64,000 nucleotides of DNA from Nocardioides currus (GCF_003057875.1 NZ_PYXZ01000001.1:930001-994000), one strand, 5' to 3'. Counted from the stretch's first letter, positions 1 to 8,586 are shown. Program-made: numbers and translations. Notes: generated from the sequence alone by a model not told the origin.

Positions 1-545
1 CGGTGGCCGGCCTCGACGAGCAGCGTGGCCGCCGCCCGCCCACCCTCCTCCTCGTCGGGCACGATCGAGGGCAGGTCGGCGTCGCTGCGACAGTTGAGCA
101 GCACGACGGGCAGGCCGGCGGTGTTGCGCGGGGCGGTGACCCGGTCGTGGGAGGTGGTGGCGAGCACCAGCCCGTTGACCTGCCGCCCGACGAGGTCCTC
201 GACCAGCGTCGCCTCGAGGGCGGGGTCGCCCTCCGACTCGCACACGAGCAGGCGGTAGCCGTGGCGCAGGGCGGCGGTGAGGGCGCCACGGATCAGCTCG
301 CCGCCGTAGTGACCGGTCGCGATGGTGTCGGCGACCAGGCCGATCGTGCGGGTCTCCTGGGTGCGCAGGCTCCGCGCCATCAGGTTGGGGCGGTAGTCCA
401 GCTCGCGTGCCGTGCGCAGCACGCGCTGGCGCGTCTCCTCCGAGATCCGCATGTCACGCCCGCCGAGCACGAACGACGCCGTCGTCGGTGAGACGCCGGC
501 CCGATCGGCGACGTCACGCAGGCGAACCCGACGGGTCTCCTCCAC
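1..545 (-). CDS. LacI-family transcriptional repressor, C-terminus cut by window edge
   Basis: About 181 N-terminal residues are visible; the rest lies beyond base 1. The N-terminus has the classic LacI helix-turn-helix (RLRDVADRAGVSPTTASFVL) and hinge region (YRPNLMARSLR), followed by the start of the periplasmic-binding-like effector domain (TRTIGLVADTIATGHYGG). The GTG at 545 is chosen because a GGGAGGTGGGAG Shine-Dalgarno tract lies just upstream; an in-frame GTG lies four codons earlier. It is divergent from the sugar ABC operon at 701, so it is very likely the local sugar-responsive repressor. The inducer cannot be read from the sequence. Confidence 0.93.
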   Translation of the reverse strand, partial: MEETRRVRLRDVADRAGVSPTTASFVLGGRDMRISEETRQRVLRTARELDYRPNLMARSLRTQETRTIGLVADTIATGHYGGELIRGALTAALRHGYRLLVCESEGDPALEATLVEDLVGRQVNGLVLATTSHDRVTAPRNTAGLPVVLLNCRSDADLPSIVPDEEEGGRAAATLLVEAGH

Positions 546-583
546 TGGTGCTCCCACCTCCCCGCTGGTCTAGTCTGCTGCTC

Positions 584-613
584 TTGACGTGGTGCACGTC
601 ACAGGGGTTTACT
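584..613 (+). promoter_or_regulatory. Probable promoter of the sugar ABC operon, overlapped by a dyad
   Basis: TTGACG (584-589) and TTTACT (608-613) are separated by 18 bp. A perfect dyad, GACGTG-GTG-CACGTC (586-600), overlaps the -35 box and spacer and could bind a second regulator or the LacI protein. The -10 match is modest. Confidence 0.5.
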
Positions 614-615
614 CC

Positions 616-633
616 CGCTAATTCGTTTTAGCA
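616..633 (+). promoter_or_regulatory. Candidate LacI-family operator with central CG
   Basis: The sequence CGCTAATTCGTTTTAGCA is an 18-bp imperfect palindrome (GCTAA...TTAGC arms) centred on CG, the usual form of LacI/GalR-family operators. It lies where transcription from the 584-613 promoter would begin, so a bound repressor would block initiation. It sits between the divergent repressor and the ABC operon. Confidence 0.65.
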
Positions 634-700
634 AGGGTTTCCACGGTCACTCGGGCCACCATCCAACCCTGATCCGCGATTTCGCGAAGGAGTTCCACCG

Positions 701-1984
701 ATGCGCACCAGAGCACGTACATTCCGGGCGGCAGGCGCCGTACTCGCCGCCTCGCTCGTCCTCGCCGCCTGCGGCGGCGGATCCGACGACGACACCAGCA
801 GCTCGGGCGACGGGGGAGACACCCCGTCGGCGAGCGGCGGCGACCTCCTCATCTGGGTGGGCGACGGCCCCGGAGGCGACGCGACCACCGAGATCGGCAA
901 GGCCTTCGGTGAGGAGAACGGCGTCAACGTCAAGGTCGAGGTCCTGCCCGGCGCCGAGCTCCAGGCCAACTTCGTCACCGCGGCGCAGGCCGGCGACCCG
1001 CCGGACGTCGTCATGGGCGCCCACGACTGGATCGGCAACCTGGTCCAGAACGGCACCATCGACCCGATCCAGATCCCCGAGACGGTGTCCTCGACCATCC
1101 AGCCGCTCGCGATGGAGGCCGTCACCTTCGACGGCCAGACCTACGGGATGCCCTACACGATGAACAACATCGTGCTGATCCGGAACACCGACCTCGCCCC
1201 CGACGCACCCGCGACGGTCGAGGACATGGTGGCCGCCGGCAAGAAGGCGGTGCAGTCCGGCAAGGCCGAGGCCCCCCTCGCCTGGCCCGTCAGCGACACC
1301 GGCAACCCCTACTTCATCAACCCGCTCTACACCTCGGGCGGCGGCTACATGTTCGGCCAGGGGGCCGACGGCAGCTTCGACCCGAGCGACCTCGGCGTCG
1401 GCACGCCGGGCTCGGTGACGGCCTACGAGAAGATCAGCGCGCTCGGCGAGAAGGGCGAGGGCGTGCTGAAGCGCTCGGTCAACACCGACAACGCGATCGC
1501 GCTCTTCACCGACGGCAAGACCCCGTTCCTCGTCGAGGGTCCGTGGCAGCTGACCACGATCGACGACAGCAAGATCAACTACGAGGTCTCGCCCGTGCCC
1601 GGCTTCGCCGGTCTCAAGCCCGCCTCGCCGTTCATCACCGTCGACGCGGCGTACGTCGCCAGCGGCGGCAAGAACAAGACGCTGGCGCAGGAGTTCGTCA
1701 CCAACTACTGGTCGCGGGCCGACATCGGCGCGCAGCTCTTCGAGGCGACCAAGAACGTGCCCGCCAACAAGGACACGCTCGCCCAGATCGAGGGTGACAA
1801 CCCCGCCGTCGCGGCCGTCAGCAAGGCCGGCGCCGAGAACGGCCAGATCATGCCGAGCATCCCGCAGATGGCGGCGGTCTGGGACCCGCTGGGCAAGGCC
1901 GAGGCGGCCGTGATCGGCGGCGCCGACCCGAAGTCGACGATCGACTCGGCGGCCAAGGCCATCCAGGCGGCCATGAAGGAGTAG
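701..1984 (+). CDS. Sugar ABC transporter substrate-binding lipoprotein
   Basis: A 427-residue extracellular binding protein of the maltose/oligosaccharide class (SBP family 1). It has a lipoprotein signal peptide with lipobox L21-A-A-C24 followed by a Gly/Ser/Asp-rich tether, so it is anchored outside the membrane. The body has typical family features, such as an ADGSFDPSDLGVGTP segment and a conserved GPWQLT patch near residue 280. The ATG is preceded by AAGGAG 8 nt upstream. It is the first gene of the importer operon and delivers sugar to the two permeases downstream. The terminal glycosidase hints at sucrose or a fructoside, but malto-oligosaccharide is also possible. Confidence 0.93.
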   Translation: MRTRARTFRAAGAVLAASLVLAACGGGSDDDTSSSGDGGDTPSASGGDLLIWVGDGPGGDATTEIGKAFGEENGVNVKVEVLPGAELQANFVTAAQAGDPPDVVMGAHDWIGNLVQNGTIDPIQIPETVSSTIQPLAMEAVTFDGQTYGMPYTMNNIVLIRNTDLAPDAPATVEDMVAAGKKAVQSGKAEAPLAWPVSDTGNPYFINPLYTSGGGYMFGQGADGSFDPSDLGVGTPGSVTAYEKISALGEKGEGVLKRSVNTDNAIALFTDGKTPFLVEGPWQLTTIDDSKINYEVSPVPGFAGLKPASPFITVDAAYVASGGKNKTLAQEFVTNYWSRADIGAQLFEATKNVPANKDTLAQIEGDNPAVAAVSKAGAENGQIMPSIPQMAAVWDPLGKAEAAVIGGADPKSTIDSAAKAIQAAMKE

Positions 1985-1993
1985 TCCTCCTCG

Positions 1994-2036
1994 CTCCACC
2001 TCCGGAGCGGGCCGTCGGCCCGCTCCGGGGGTGGAG
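1994..2036 (+). terminator. Strong intercistronic hairpin between binding-protein and permease genes
   Basis: Twenty-base arms (1994-2013 and 2017-2036) pair along their whole length with one G-U wobble and a 3-nt loop GTC. There is no T-run. Its position resembles hairpins that protect the 3' end of binding-protein mRNA and reduce read-through into permease genes, giving more binding protein than permease. Confidence 0.8.
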
Positions 2037-2074
2037 GCACCCTCCTCACCCCAGCCCGTCGCAAGGAGAGTCAC

Positions 2075-3682
2075 GTGGCAGGAAAGACCGACACACCGTC
2101 GCGCCGCAGTGCGCCCCGATGGGGACTCGGTGCCGATGGCACCAGCAGCCCCGTCATGCTGCTCGTCAAGGTCGTCGGACTCGGCTTCCTGGCGGCGGTC
2201 GCGCTGTTCGCGGCCCTGCCGCTGATCCGCACCGACAACTGGTGGGGCCTGGCCATCGTCCTGGCCGTCACGGCCCTGGCGTTCTACATCTACCTCTCGC
2301 CCCGGCCGGTGCCGTTGAAGTACCTCCTGCCGGGCACGCTGTTCCTCATCGTCTTCCAGGTGCTGCCGGTCGTCTACACCGTCTCCACCGCGTTCACGAA
2401 CTTCAGCGACGGCCACCGCGGGACCAAGGAGCAGGCCATCACGGCGATCGAGGGCGCCTCGGTCAAGCAGGTCCCCGACTCCACGATCTACACCCTCACG
2501 CTCGCGACCGACGGCGACGCGGCCACCGGCGACATCGTCTTCCTGCTGGCCGACCCGACGACCCAGGACAGCTTCGTCGGCACGGCCGACGGGCTCGAGG
2601 ACCTCGGCGACGGCAGCTTCGAGGCCGCGAGCCCGGGCGGCAAGATCACGGCGGCCGACGACTACACCGTCCTCACCGTCCCCGAGATCAACGCCCGCCA
2701 GGACGACATCACCGCCTTCAGCGTCCCGACCGACGACGGCGCGATCAAGAGCCAGGGGCTCTCGGCCGCCTTCGAGGGCGCACCCCAGCAGTCCTACGAC
2801 GAGGGCTGCGACTGCATCACCGACGCGACGACCGGCAACGTCTGGACCGCGGACGACTCCGAGGGGTCCTTCGTCAGCAAGGACGGCACGCAGCGCAACC
2901 TCGCCCAGGGCTGGAAGGTCGGCGTCGGCTTCGACAACTTCGCCCGGGTCTTCACCAACGACACGATCCGCGGGTCGTTCCTGCGGATCGTGGTGTGGAA
3001 CTTCGCCTTCGCGATCGCCACCGTGGCCATCACCTTCGCGCTGGGCCTGCTGGTCGCGATCGCCCTCAACAACCCGCTGATGCGCGGGCGCACCATCTAC
3101 CGGTCGCTGATCATCCTCCCCTACGCCATGCCCGGCATCGCGATGTACCTCGTGTGGCGCGAGATGTTCAACAAGGACTTCGGCCTGATCAACCGCCTCC
3201 TGCACACCGACCTGAACTGGTTCGGCAGCACGGCGAGCTCGATGTTCGCCATCCTGCTGATCCAGCTGTGGCTCGGCTACAACTACATGTTCCTCGTCAT
3301 CACCGGGGCGCTGCAGTCGATCCCCTCCGACCTCGTCGAGGCGGCCGGCGTCGACGGCGCGAAGCCGTTCTACGCGTTCCGCACCATCACGTTCCCGCTC
3401 CTGCTGGTGGCACTGGCGCCGTTGCTGATCACCTCGTTCGCCTTCAACTTCAACAACTTCTCGGCGATCTTCCTGACCAGCAAGGGTGGACCGTTCCCAC
3501 CTGACAACCCGAGCGCCGGCAGCACCGACCTGCTCATCACCTACACCTACCGGCTCGCCTTCGGCGGATCGGGCGCCGACTACGGCTTCGCCGCCGCGGT
3601 CTCCGTCCTCATCTTCCTCATCGTCGCGGCCGTCTCGATCGTCAGCTTCCGCCGCACCCAGGCCCTGGAGGAGATCAACTGA
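2075..3682 (+). CDS. Sugar ABC transporter permease, MalF-type with large extracytoplasmic loop
   Basis: A 535-residue inner-membrane subunit. Three hydrophobic segments in the first ~110 residues are followed by a ~175-residue hydrophilic region (about 110-285), equivalent to the MalF P2 domain that touches the binding protein. The remaining segments hold the permease core with an EAA loop near residue 420 (LVEAAGVDGAKPFYAFRTIT) that contacts the ATPase. The GTG start has AAGGAG upstream. It follows the binding-protein gene after the hairpin and overlaps the next permease by one base (TGATG). The large P2 loop favours the maltose-type importer subfamily. Confidence 0.92.
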   Translation: MAGKTDTPSRRSAPRWGLGADGTSSPVMLLVKVVGLGFLAAVALFAALPLIRTDNWWGLAIVLAVTALAFYIYLSPRPVPLKYLLPGTLFLIVFQVLPVVYTVSTAFTNFSDGHRGTKEQAITAIEGASVKQVPDSTIYTLTLATDGDAATGDIVFLLADPTTQDSFVGTADGLEDLGDGSFEAASPGGKITAADDYTVLTVPEINARQDDITAFSVPTDDGAIKSQGLSAAFEGAPQQSYDEGCDCITDATTGNVWTADDSEGSFVSKDGTQRNLAQGWKVGVGFDNFARVFTNDTIRGSFLRIVVWNFAFAIATVAITFALGLLVAIALNNPLMRGRTIYRSLIILPYAMPGIAMYLVWREMFNKDFGLINRLLHTDLNWFGSTASSMFAILLIQLWLGYNYMFLVITGALQSIPSDLVEAAGVDGAKPFYAFRTITFPLLLVALAPLLITSFAFNFNNFSAIFLTSKGGPFPPDNPSAGSTDLLITYTYRLAFGGSGADYGFAAAVSVLIFLIVAAVSIVSFRRTQALEEIN

Positions 3683-4614
3683 TGACAACCACGACATCCG
3701 ACGTCCCCGTGGCCACGCGCGGCGCCGAGGGCGACCCGCCGGAGGTGGCACGGCTCGGCTCCGCGAAGGGCGGCTGGTTCCGCCGTACGGGCCTGAGCCA
3801 CCTCGTCGGCATCCTCGCCCTGGCCTTCTCGATCTTCCCGATCCTGTTCGTCGTCTCGGCGTCGTTCAACCCGACCGGCACGCTGAGCTCCTCGACGCTG
3901 ATCCCGCGCGAGTTCAGCCTGGCCAACTACCAGGACCTCTTCAGCGGCTCCTTCCCGCGCTGGTTCGTCAACAGCCTGATCATCGCCTCGATCTCGGCGG
4001 CGGTCTCGATGCTGATCTCCGCCTGCGCGGCGTTCGCCTTCTCGCGCTTCCGCTTCATGGGTCGGCGCCCCGGCCTGATCGGCCTGCTGCTGGTGCAGAT
4101 GTTCCCGCAGTTCCTGGCGATCGTGGCGCTCTACCTGATGTTCGCCAACATCACCGAGCTGTGGCCCTCGATCGGCTTCAACACCGCGGCCGGGCTCATC
4201 ATCCTCTACCTCGGTGGCGCGCTCGGCGTGAACACCTGGCTGATGAAGGGCTTCTTCGACACCATCCCCAAGGACCTCGACGAGTCGGCGAAGATCGATG
4301 GTGCGACGCACTTCCAGGTCTTCTTCGGGATCATCCTCCCGCTCGTCGCACCGATCCTGGCGATCACCGGCCTCCTCGGCTTCATCGGGGCGATCAACGA
4401 GTTCCTGATCGCCAGTGTCTTCCTCCGCCAGGACGACTCGAAGACGGCGGCCGTGGGGCTCTACGGCCTGATCGCCGACCCGCTCACCAAGAACGCACAG
4501 TTCGGCGAGTTCGCGGCCGGCGCGGTCGTCCTGGCGATCCCGACGGTCGCCCTGTTCATGTACCTCCAGCGCTACATCGTCGGCGGACTCACCGCCGGCG
4601 CCGTGAAGGGATGA
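3682..4614 (+). CDS. Sugar ABC transporter permease, MalG-type
   Basis: The 310-residue second membrane subunit of the importer. It has a cytoplasmic N-terminal tail, a first membrane helix near residues 35-57 and an EAA motif near residue 196 (LDESAKIDGATHFQVFFGIILP) for docking to the ATPase. The length is normal for the family. Its ATG overlaps the stop of the upstream permease (TGATG), indicating translational coupling and a 1:1 heterodimer. Confidence 0.93.
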   Translation: MTTTTSDVPVATRGAEGDPPEVARLGSAKGGWFRRTGLSHLVGILALAFSIFPILFVVSASFNPTGTLSSSTLIPREFSLANYQDLFSGSFPRWFVNSLIIASISAAVSMLISACAAFAFSRFRFMGRRPGLIGLLLVQMFPQFLAIVALYLMFANITELWPSIGFNTAAGLIILYLGGALGVNTWLMKGFFDTIPKDLDESAKIDGATHFQVFFGIILPLVAPILAITGLLGFIGAINEFLIASVFLRQDDSKTAAVGLYGLIADPLTKNAQFGEFAAGAVVLAIPTVALFMYLQRYIVGGLTAGAVKG

Positions 4615-4621
4615 GTGGATC

Positions 4622-5812
4622 GTGGCCGAAGTAGTCCTCGACAAGGTCAACAAGCAGTACGACAACGGCTTCCATGCCGTCAAGGACCTCTCGATCGACA
4701 TCGCCGACGGCGAGTTCATCGTGCTCGTCGGCCCGTCCGGGTGCGGCAAGTCCACCGCCCTGCGGATGATCGCCGGGCTCGAGGACATCAGCACCGGCAC
4801 GCTCACGATCGGCGACCGGGTGGTCAACACGCTGTCCTCGCGCGAGCGCGACATCGCGATGGTCTTCCAGTCCTACGCGCTCTATCCCCACATGAGCGTG
4901 GCCGACAACATCGCCTACGGCCTGAAGATCCGCCGCATGGACAAGGCGGCGATCCAGGAGCGGGTCAAGCGCGCCGCCGACATGCTCGAGCTCGGCCCCC
5001 TGCTCGACCGCAAGCCCAAGCAGCTCTCCGGCGGACAGCGCCAGCGGGTGGCGATGGGGCGCGCGATCGTCCGGGAGCCGCAGGTCTTCTTGATGGACGA
5101 GCCGCTGTCCAACCTCGACGCCAAGCTGCGCGTGCAGATGCGTGCCGAGATCGCGCAGGTGCAACGCGACCTCAACGTCACCACGATCTACGTCACCCAC
5201 GACCAGACCGAGGCGATGACGATGGGCGACCGGGTCGCCCTGATGAAGGCCGGCGTGCTGCAGCAGCTCGGCGCCCCGCAGCACCTCTACGACCACCCCG
5301 ACAACATCTTCGTGGCCGGCTTCATCGGCTCGCCGCCGATGAACATGGCCGTGGGCCGGGTGGGCCGCAGCGGCTCGGGGGTCACCGTCGGATTCGGCGG
5401 GGCGACGGTCCAGGTCCCGGAGTCCGTGGCCTCCGAGCGCCCCGCCCTGGCGTCGTACGACGGTCGCGACGTCGCCGTGGGAGTCCGCAGCGAGGACATG
5501 GAGGACGCGAGCCTGTCGCGCGACCCCGGCCGGCCGCGCCTGACCACGACCGTGAGCCTGACCGAGGCGCTCGGGTCGGAGATCGTGGTGCACTTCCCGG
5601 TCGAGGCCGCGCGCGTGGTCACCGAGGACACCAGGGCGCTCGAGGAGGACGCCGGCACCGAGGACGTGCCGGCCACCCACGCCGGGAACACCTGGGTGGC
5701 GTCCTTCAGCCCGCGCTCGCGCGTGCGTCCCGGCGACACCGTCGAGATCGCGATCGACCCCGAGCGGCTCCACTTCTTCGACACGGAGACCGGCCTGGCG
5801 ATCCGGGACTGA
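4622..5812 (+). CDS. Sugar ABC transporter ATP-binding protein (MalK/MsmX/UgpC type)
   Basis: A 396-residue cytoplasmic ATPase that powers the importer. Walker A is GPSGCGKST (about residues 37-45), the signature is LSGGQRQRV (about 135), and Walker B is VFLMDEPLSNLDAKL (about 155), followed by the H-loop TIYVTHDQTEAM. The C-terminal ~150 residues form the TOBE/OB-fold extension typical of MalK-type subunits. Having a dedicated ATPase in the operon is notable, because many actinobacterial sugar importers share one distant MsiK. The GTG start follows the permease stop by 7 nt. Confidence 0.93.
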   Translation: MAEVVLDKVNKQYDNGFHAVKDLSIDIADGEFIVLVGPSGCGKSTALRMIAGLEDISTGTLTIGDRVVNTLSSRERDIAMVFQSYALYPHMSVADNIAYGLKIRRMDKAAIQERVKRAADMLELGPLLDRKPKQLSGGQRQRVAMGRAIVREPQVFLMDEPLSNLDAKLRVQMRAEIAQVQRDLNVTTIYVTHDQTEAMTMGDRVALMKAGVLQQLGAPQHLYDHPDNIFVAGFIGSPPMNMAVGRVGRSGSGVTVGFGGATVQVPESVASERPALASYDGRDVAVGVRSEDMEDASLSRDPGRPRLTTTVSLTEALGSEIVVHFPVEAARVVTEDTRALEEDAGTEDVPATHAGNTWVASFSPRSRVRPGDTVEIAIDPERLHFFDTETGLAIRD

Positions 5813-5815
5813 GGC

Positions 5816-6766
5816 GTGCTGCGAGTCGCGGACCACTGGGTCTGGGACAGCTGGGTCGCCGACGACGGGGACGACTACCACCTCTTCTTCCTGAAGGCGG
5901 CGCGCACCGAGGCCGGGCCCGCGTCCCGGCACACGCGGGCCGTCGTCGGGCACGCGGTGTCCTCCGACCTCACGACGTGGACCGAGCTGCCCGACGCCCT
6001 CGGCCCCGGCCCCGACGGCGCCTGGGACGACCTGGCGACCTGGACCGGCTCGGTCGCCCGGGGCGACGACGGCCGGTGGCGGATGTTCTACACCGGCATC
6101 TCCCGGCGCGGCGGCCTGATGGACCAGCGCATCGGGCTGGCAGTCTCCGACGACCTGCTGGCGTGGGAACGGATCGGCACGACGCCCGTGGTGCCCGTCG
6201 ACCCGGCGCGCTACAAGACGTTGGCGGGCGACGGCACCGCCAGCGAGACCTGGCGCGACCCGCTGGTGCTCCGCGACCCAGCCGGGGACGGCTGGCACCT
6301 GTTCGTCACGGCCCGTGCCGTCGGCGCGGACGCGAACGACGACGGCGTCCTGGCGCACGCCCGCAGCCACGACGGTCTTGACTGGGAGGTCCGGCCGCCG
6401 GTGACCACCCCCGGCGCCGGCTTCGGCCAGCTCGAGGTCGCGCAGGTCGCCCCCGTCGACGGGCGATGGGTGCTGGTGTTCACCTGCCACCCGGACGAGC
6501 AGACGCCCGAGCAACGCGCGCGGTTCGGCGACTACTGCACCTGGTCGATCGCGGGCGACTCACCCGTCGGCCCGTGGGACGTCGACCGGGCCCGCCCCTT
6601 CCGCGACGACCCCACCCTGTTCGCCGCCCCCCTCGTGCAGCGCCGGGACGGGAGCTGGTGCCTGGTCGGGTTCCACAACCGGGAGTCCGAGGGCGTCGAC
6701 GGGATGTGGATCAGTGACCCCATCGCCGTACGCCTCGAGGACGACTGGCTGGTCGCTGACTCCTGA
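5816..6766 (+). CDS. Cytoplasmic five-bladed-propeller glycosidase (GH32/GH43/GH68-like)
   Basis: A 316-residue protein without a signal peptide, 3 nt after the ATPase stop, so it probably cleaves the imported sugar in the cytoplasm. Clan-J-like landmarks are visible: an N-terminal WVWDSW block (candidate nucleophile D11), a WRDP motif near residue 145 (transition-state stabiliser) and LEV near residue 205 (candidate acid/base Glu). Repeated F-Y/W-TG-x-S and SxDLxxW segments mark propeller blades. The family suggests hydrolysis of a beta-fructoside such as sucrose, or an arabinoside. The specificity is an inference. Confidence 0.8.
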   Translation: MLRVADHWVWDSWVADDGDDYHLFFLKAARTEAGPASRHTRAVVGHAVSSDLTTWTELPDALGPGPDGAWDDLATWTGSVARGDDGRWRMFYTGISRRGGLMDQRIGLAVSDDLLAWERIGTTPVVPVDPARYKTLAGDGTASETWRDPLVLRDPAGDGWHLFVTARAVGADANDDGVLAHARSHDGLDWEVRPPVTTPGAGFGQLEVAQVAPVDGRWVLVFTCHPDEQTPEQRARFGDYCTWSIAGDSPVGPWDVDRARPFRDDPTLFAAPLVQRRDGSWCLVGFHNRESEGVDGMWISDPIAVRLEDDWLVADS

Positions 6767-6770
6767 CGCC

Positions 6771-6821
6771 GGGTCGAGTGCGCTCGACGTAGTAGTCACG
6801 CAGTGCCTGCGCACTCGACCC
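6771..6821 (-). repeat. 51-bp dispersed inverted-repeat element, copy A
   Basis: Perfect 13-bp arms GGGTCGAGTGCGC (6771-6783) and GCGCACTCGACCC (6809-6821) enclose a 25-nt loop. The loop carries ACTAC on the minus strand at the same offset as copies B (7784) and C (24588). It starts 5 nt after the glycosidase stop codon, so it may also act as a transcript-end hairpin. Confidence 0.85.
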
Positions 6822-6876
6822 AGGGCCTGTGGATGAGCCCGGCGGGGTACGGCGCGGTGCGGGGACACTCGTCGCC

Positions 6877-7865
6877 ATGCGCGACCGCATCTGGCGAGAC
6901 CTCGCCGACGCCCAGGCCGGTCTGCTGTCGCGCCGCGAGCTCCGCGACCTGCGGGTCACCCCGGGCGAGATCAGGCACCACGTCGAGGTCGGGCGCCGGG
7001 CGGCGCGTTCGCGCGAGGTCGTCAGCACGACGACCGGCCCGCTGTCACCCGAGCAGCGGCTCTGGCTCGGTGTGCTGCACGCTGGTCCGACGGCCATGGT
7101 CGGGGGTCTCACCGCCGCCGAGCACCACGGCCTGCGCCGGTGGCCGCGCGAGGTGGTGACGGTGCTCGTCGCCAATCCCATGAGCTTCGAGCCGCTCGAC
7201 GGCTTCGCCTTCTTCCGGACCCGCCGCTCCTTCGCGCTCCTCGCCGGTCCGGGCCAGCTGCCGGTGTGCCGGATAGAGCCGGCCGTGCTGCTCTTCGCCG
7301 CGCACGAGCCGCACCTGCGCACCGCGCTCGGCGCCGTGACGGCAGCGGTCCAGCAGCGGCTCACCACGCCCGACCGGCTGCGGACCTGGATGGACGACCT
7401 CACCCACTGCGTCGAGCGCGGGAGGTCCGCGCCCTGCTCGACGACGTGGCCGGAGGTGCGCACTCGATGGCGGAAGTGGACGTGCGCCGCGCGTGCCGTG
7501 CCTTCGGGGTGCGGCCACCGCGTGGGCAGCAAGTGCGGGTGGACCGCTCCGGGCGGCGGCGCTACACCGACTGCGAGTGGGACCTGCCTGACGGTCGAGT
7601 CATCGTGCTGGAGGTCGACGGGGCCTTCCACGACGACGCGATGCAGGGCGTGCTCGACCGCCGCCGCCACCGCCGGCTCACGACCTCGCGGCGCATCGTC
7701 GTGCAGTGCTCGGCGTGGGAGATCCGCCACGAGCCGGCGGAAGTGATGGAGGACCTGGTCGCCCTCGGCGTTCCCCTCCTGGCGGGTCGAGTGCGCACGC
7801 ATGTGCCGATCACTACGCGCAGCGCACTCGACGAAGCGGGCGGGGGCTACTGGGCGACGCCGTAG
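6877..7865 (+). pseudogene. DUF559-like / AbiEi-antitoxin-like protein, frameshifted
   Basis: Two reading frames join to make one recognisable protein. Bases 6877 to about 7420 encode an N-terminal part (MRDRIWRDLADAQAGLLSRR, with TAAEHHGLRRWP), like the winged-helix and middle regions of a common actinobacterial family. The other frame, from about 7420 to 7865, encodes the restriction-endonuclease-like DUF559 C-terminus (YTDCEWDLPDGRVIVLEVDG and HRRLTTSRRIVVQCSAWEIR). One base is missing or extra near 7405-7430. It may be a real mutation or a sequencing error. The last ~25 codons come from repeat copy B, and the 3' end overlaps upp. Similar proteins are often called AbiEi-like, but no toxin partner is adjacent. 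Confidence 0.75.
7784..7832 (+). repeat. 51-bp dispersed inverted-repeat element, copy B
   Basis: Arms GGGTCGAGTGCGC (7784-7796) and GCGCACTCGAC (7822-7832) flank a 25-nt loop containing ACTAC at the same offset as the other copies. The last two bases of the right arm are lost. It is read through as the C-terminus of the frameshifted DUF559-like gene. Confidence 0.85.
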
Positions 7866-8488
7866 AGCCGGTCGCCGGCGTCGCCGAGCCCGGGCACGAT
7901 GTAGCCCTTCTCGTTGAGGCGCTCGTCCTGCGCGGCGGTCACCACGGTCACCGGCACGTCGAGGCCCTCGAGCCCGGCCTCGAGGTTGGCGAGTCCTTCG
8001 GGGGCGACGAGCAGGCAGATGGCGGTGATGTCGTCGGCACCGCGGTCGGTCAGGAAGCGGATCGCCGCGGCGAGGGTCCCGCCGGTGGCGAGCATCGGGT
8101 CGAGGACGTAGCACTGGCGACCGGACAGGTCCTCGGGCAGGCGCTCGGCGTACGTCGACGCCTCGAGCGTCTCCTCGTTGCGCACCATCCCCAAGAACCC
8201 GACCTCGGCGGTCGGCAACAGCCGCATCATCCCGTCGAGCATGCCCAGCCCGGCACGCAGGATCGGCACGACCAGCGGCTTGGGCGTGCTCAGCTTGACG
8301 CCGGTCGCCGGGGCCACCGGGGTGACGATGTCGGTGGTCTCGACGCGCACCTCGCGGGTCGCCTCGTAGGCCAGCAGGGTCACCAGCTCGTCGGTGAGCC
8401 TGCGGAAGGTCGGCGAGTCGGTCTCGCTCTGGCGGAGCGTGGTCAGCTTGTGGGAGACCAGCGGGTGGTCGACGACGTGCGTGCGCAT
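7847..8488 (-). CDS. upp: Uracil phosphoribosyltransferase
   Basis: A 213-residue cytoplasmic enzyme of pyrimidine salvage, converting uracil and PRPP to UMP. Diagnostic features are an N-terminal [15 protein letters not shown] block, [10 protein letters not shown] in the middle, the PRPP loop [10 protein letters not shown] near residue 130 and a C-terminal [11 protein letters not shown]. The length is normal. It is monocistronic and convergent with the frameshifted gene, overlapping it by 19 nt. The ATG at 8488 follows a TAGGGT hexamer by 6 nt, suggesting a leaderless mRNA. Confidence 0.97.
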   Translation of the reverse strand: MRTHVVDHPLVSHKLTTLRQSETDSPTFRRLTDELVTLLAYEATREVRVETTDIVTPVAPATGVKLSTPKPLVVPILRAGLGMLDGMMRLLPTAEVGFLGMVRNEETLEASTYAERLPEDLSGRQCYVLDPMLATGGTLAAAIRFLTDRGADDITAICLLVAPEGLANLEAGLEGLDVPVTVVTAAQDERLNEKGYIVPGLGDAGDRLYGVAQ

Positions 8489-8494
8489 GCCCGA

Positions 8495-8500
8495 ACCCTA
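8495..8500 (-). promoter_or_regulatory. Candidate -10 box of upp (leaderless)
   Basis: TAGGGT on the minus strand ends 6 nt before the upp ATG, placing transcription start at or next to the A of the start codon. Confidence 0.5.
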
Positions 8501-8586
8501 GTCGGCGCGGGCGTCACAGGGTTTCCTCGCAGGCAGGGATCTGCGACGCTGGAGCCGACGGAGGTGCTCTCGTGGAGGGATTCACC

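Noticed and set aside
647-3751. 1034-residue minus-strand open frame opposite the sugar operon
   Set aside because: Composition is Arg/Gly/Val/Asp-rich typical of antisense high-GC frames, no domain is recognisable, and the plus strand has clear transporter genes.
4589-6514. 641-residue minus-strand open frame opposite the ATPase and glycosidase
   Set aside because: Shadow of well-supported plus-strand genes; low-complexity composition.
6877-7865. Type IV toxin-antitoxin system (AbiEi-like gene)
   Set aside because: No AbiEii-like nucleotidyltransferase is adjacent and the gene is frameshifted; only the domain resemblance is kept.
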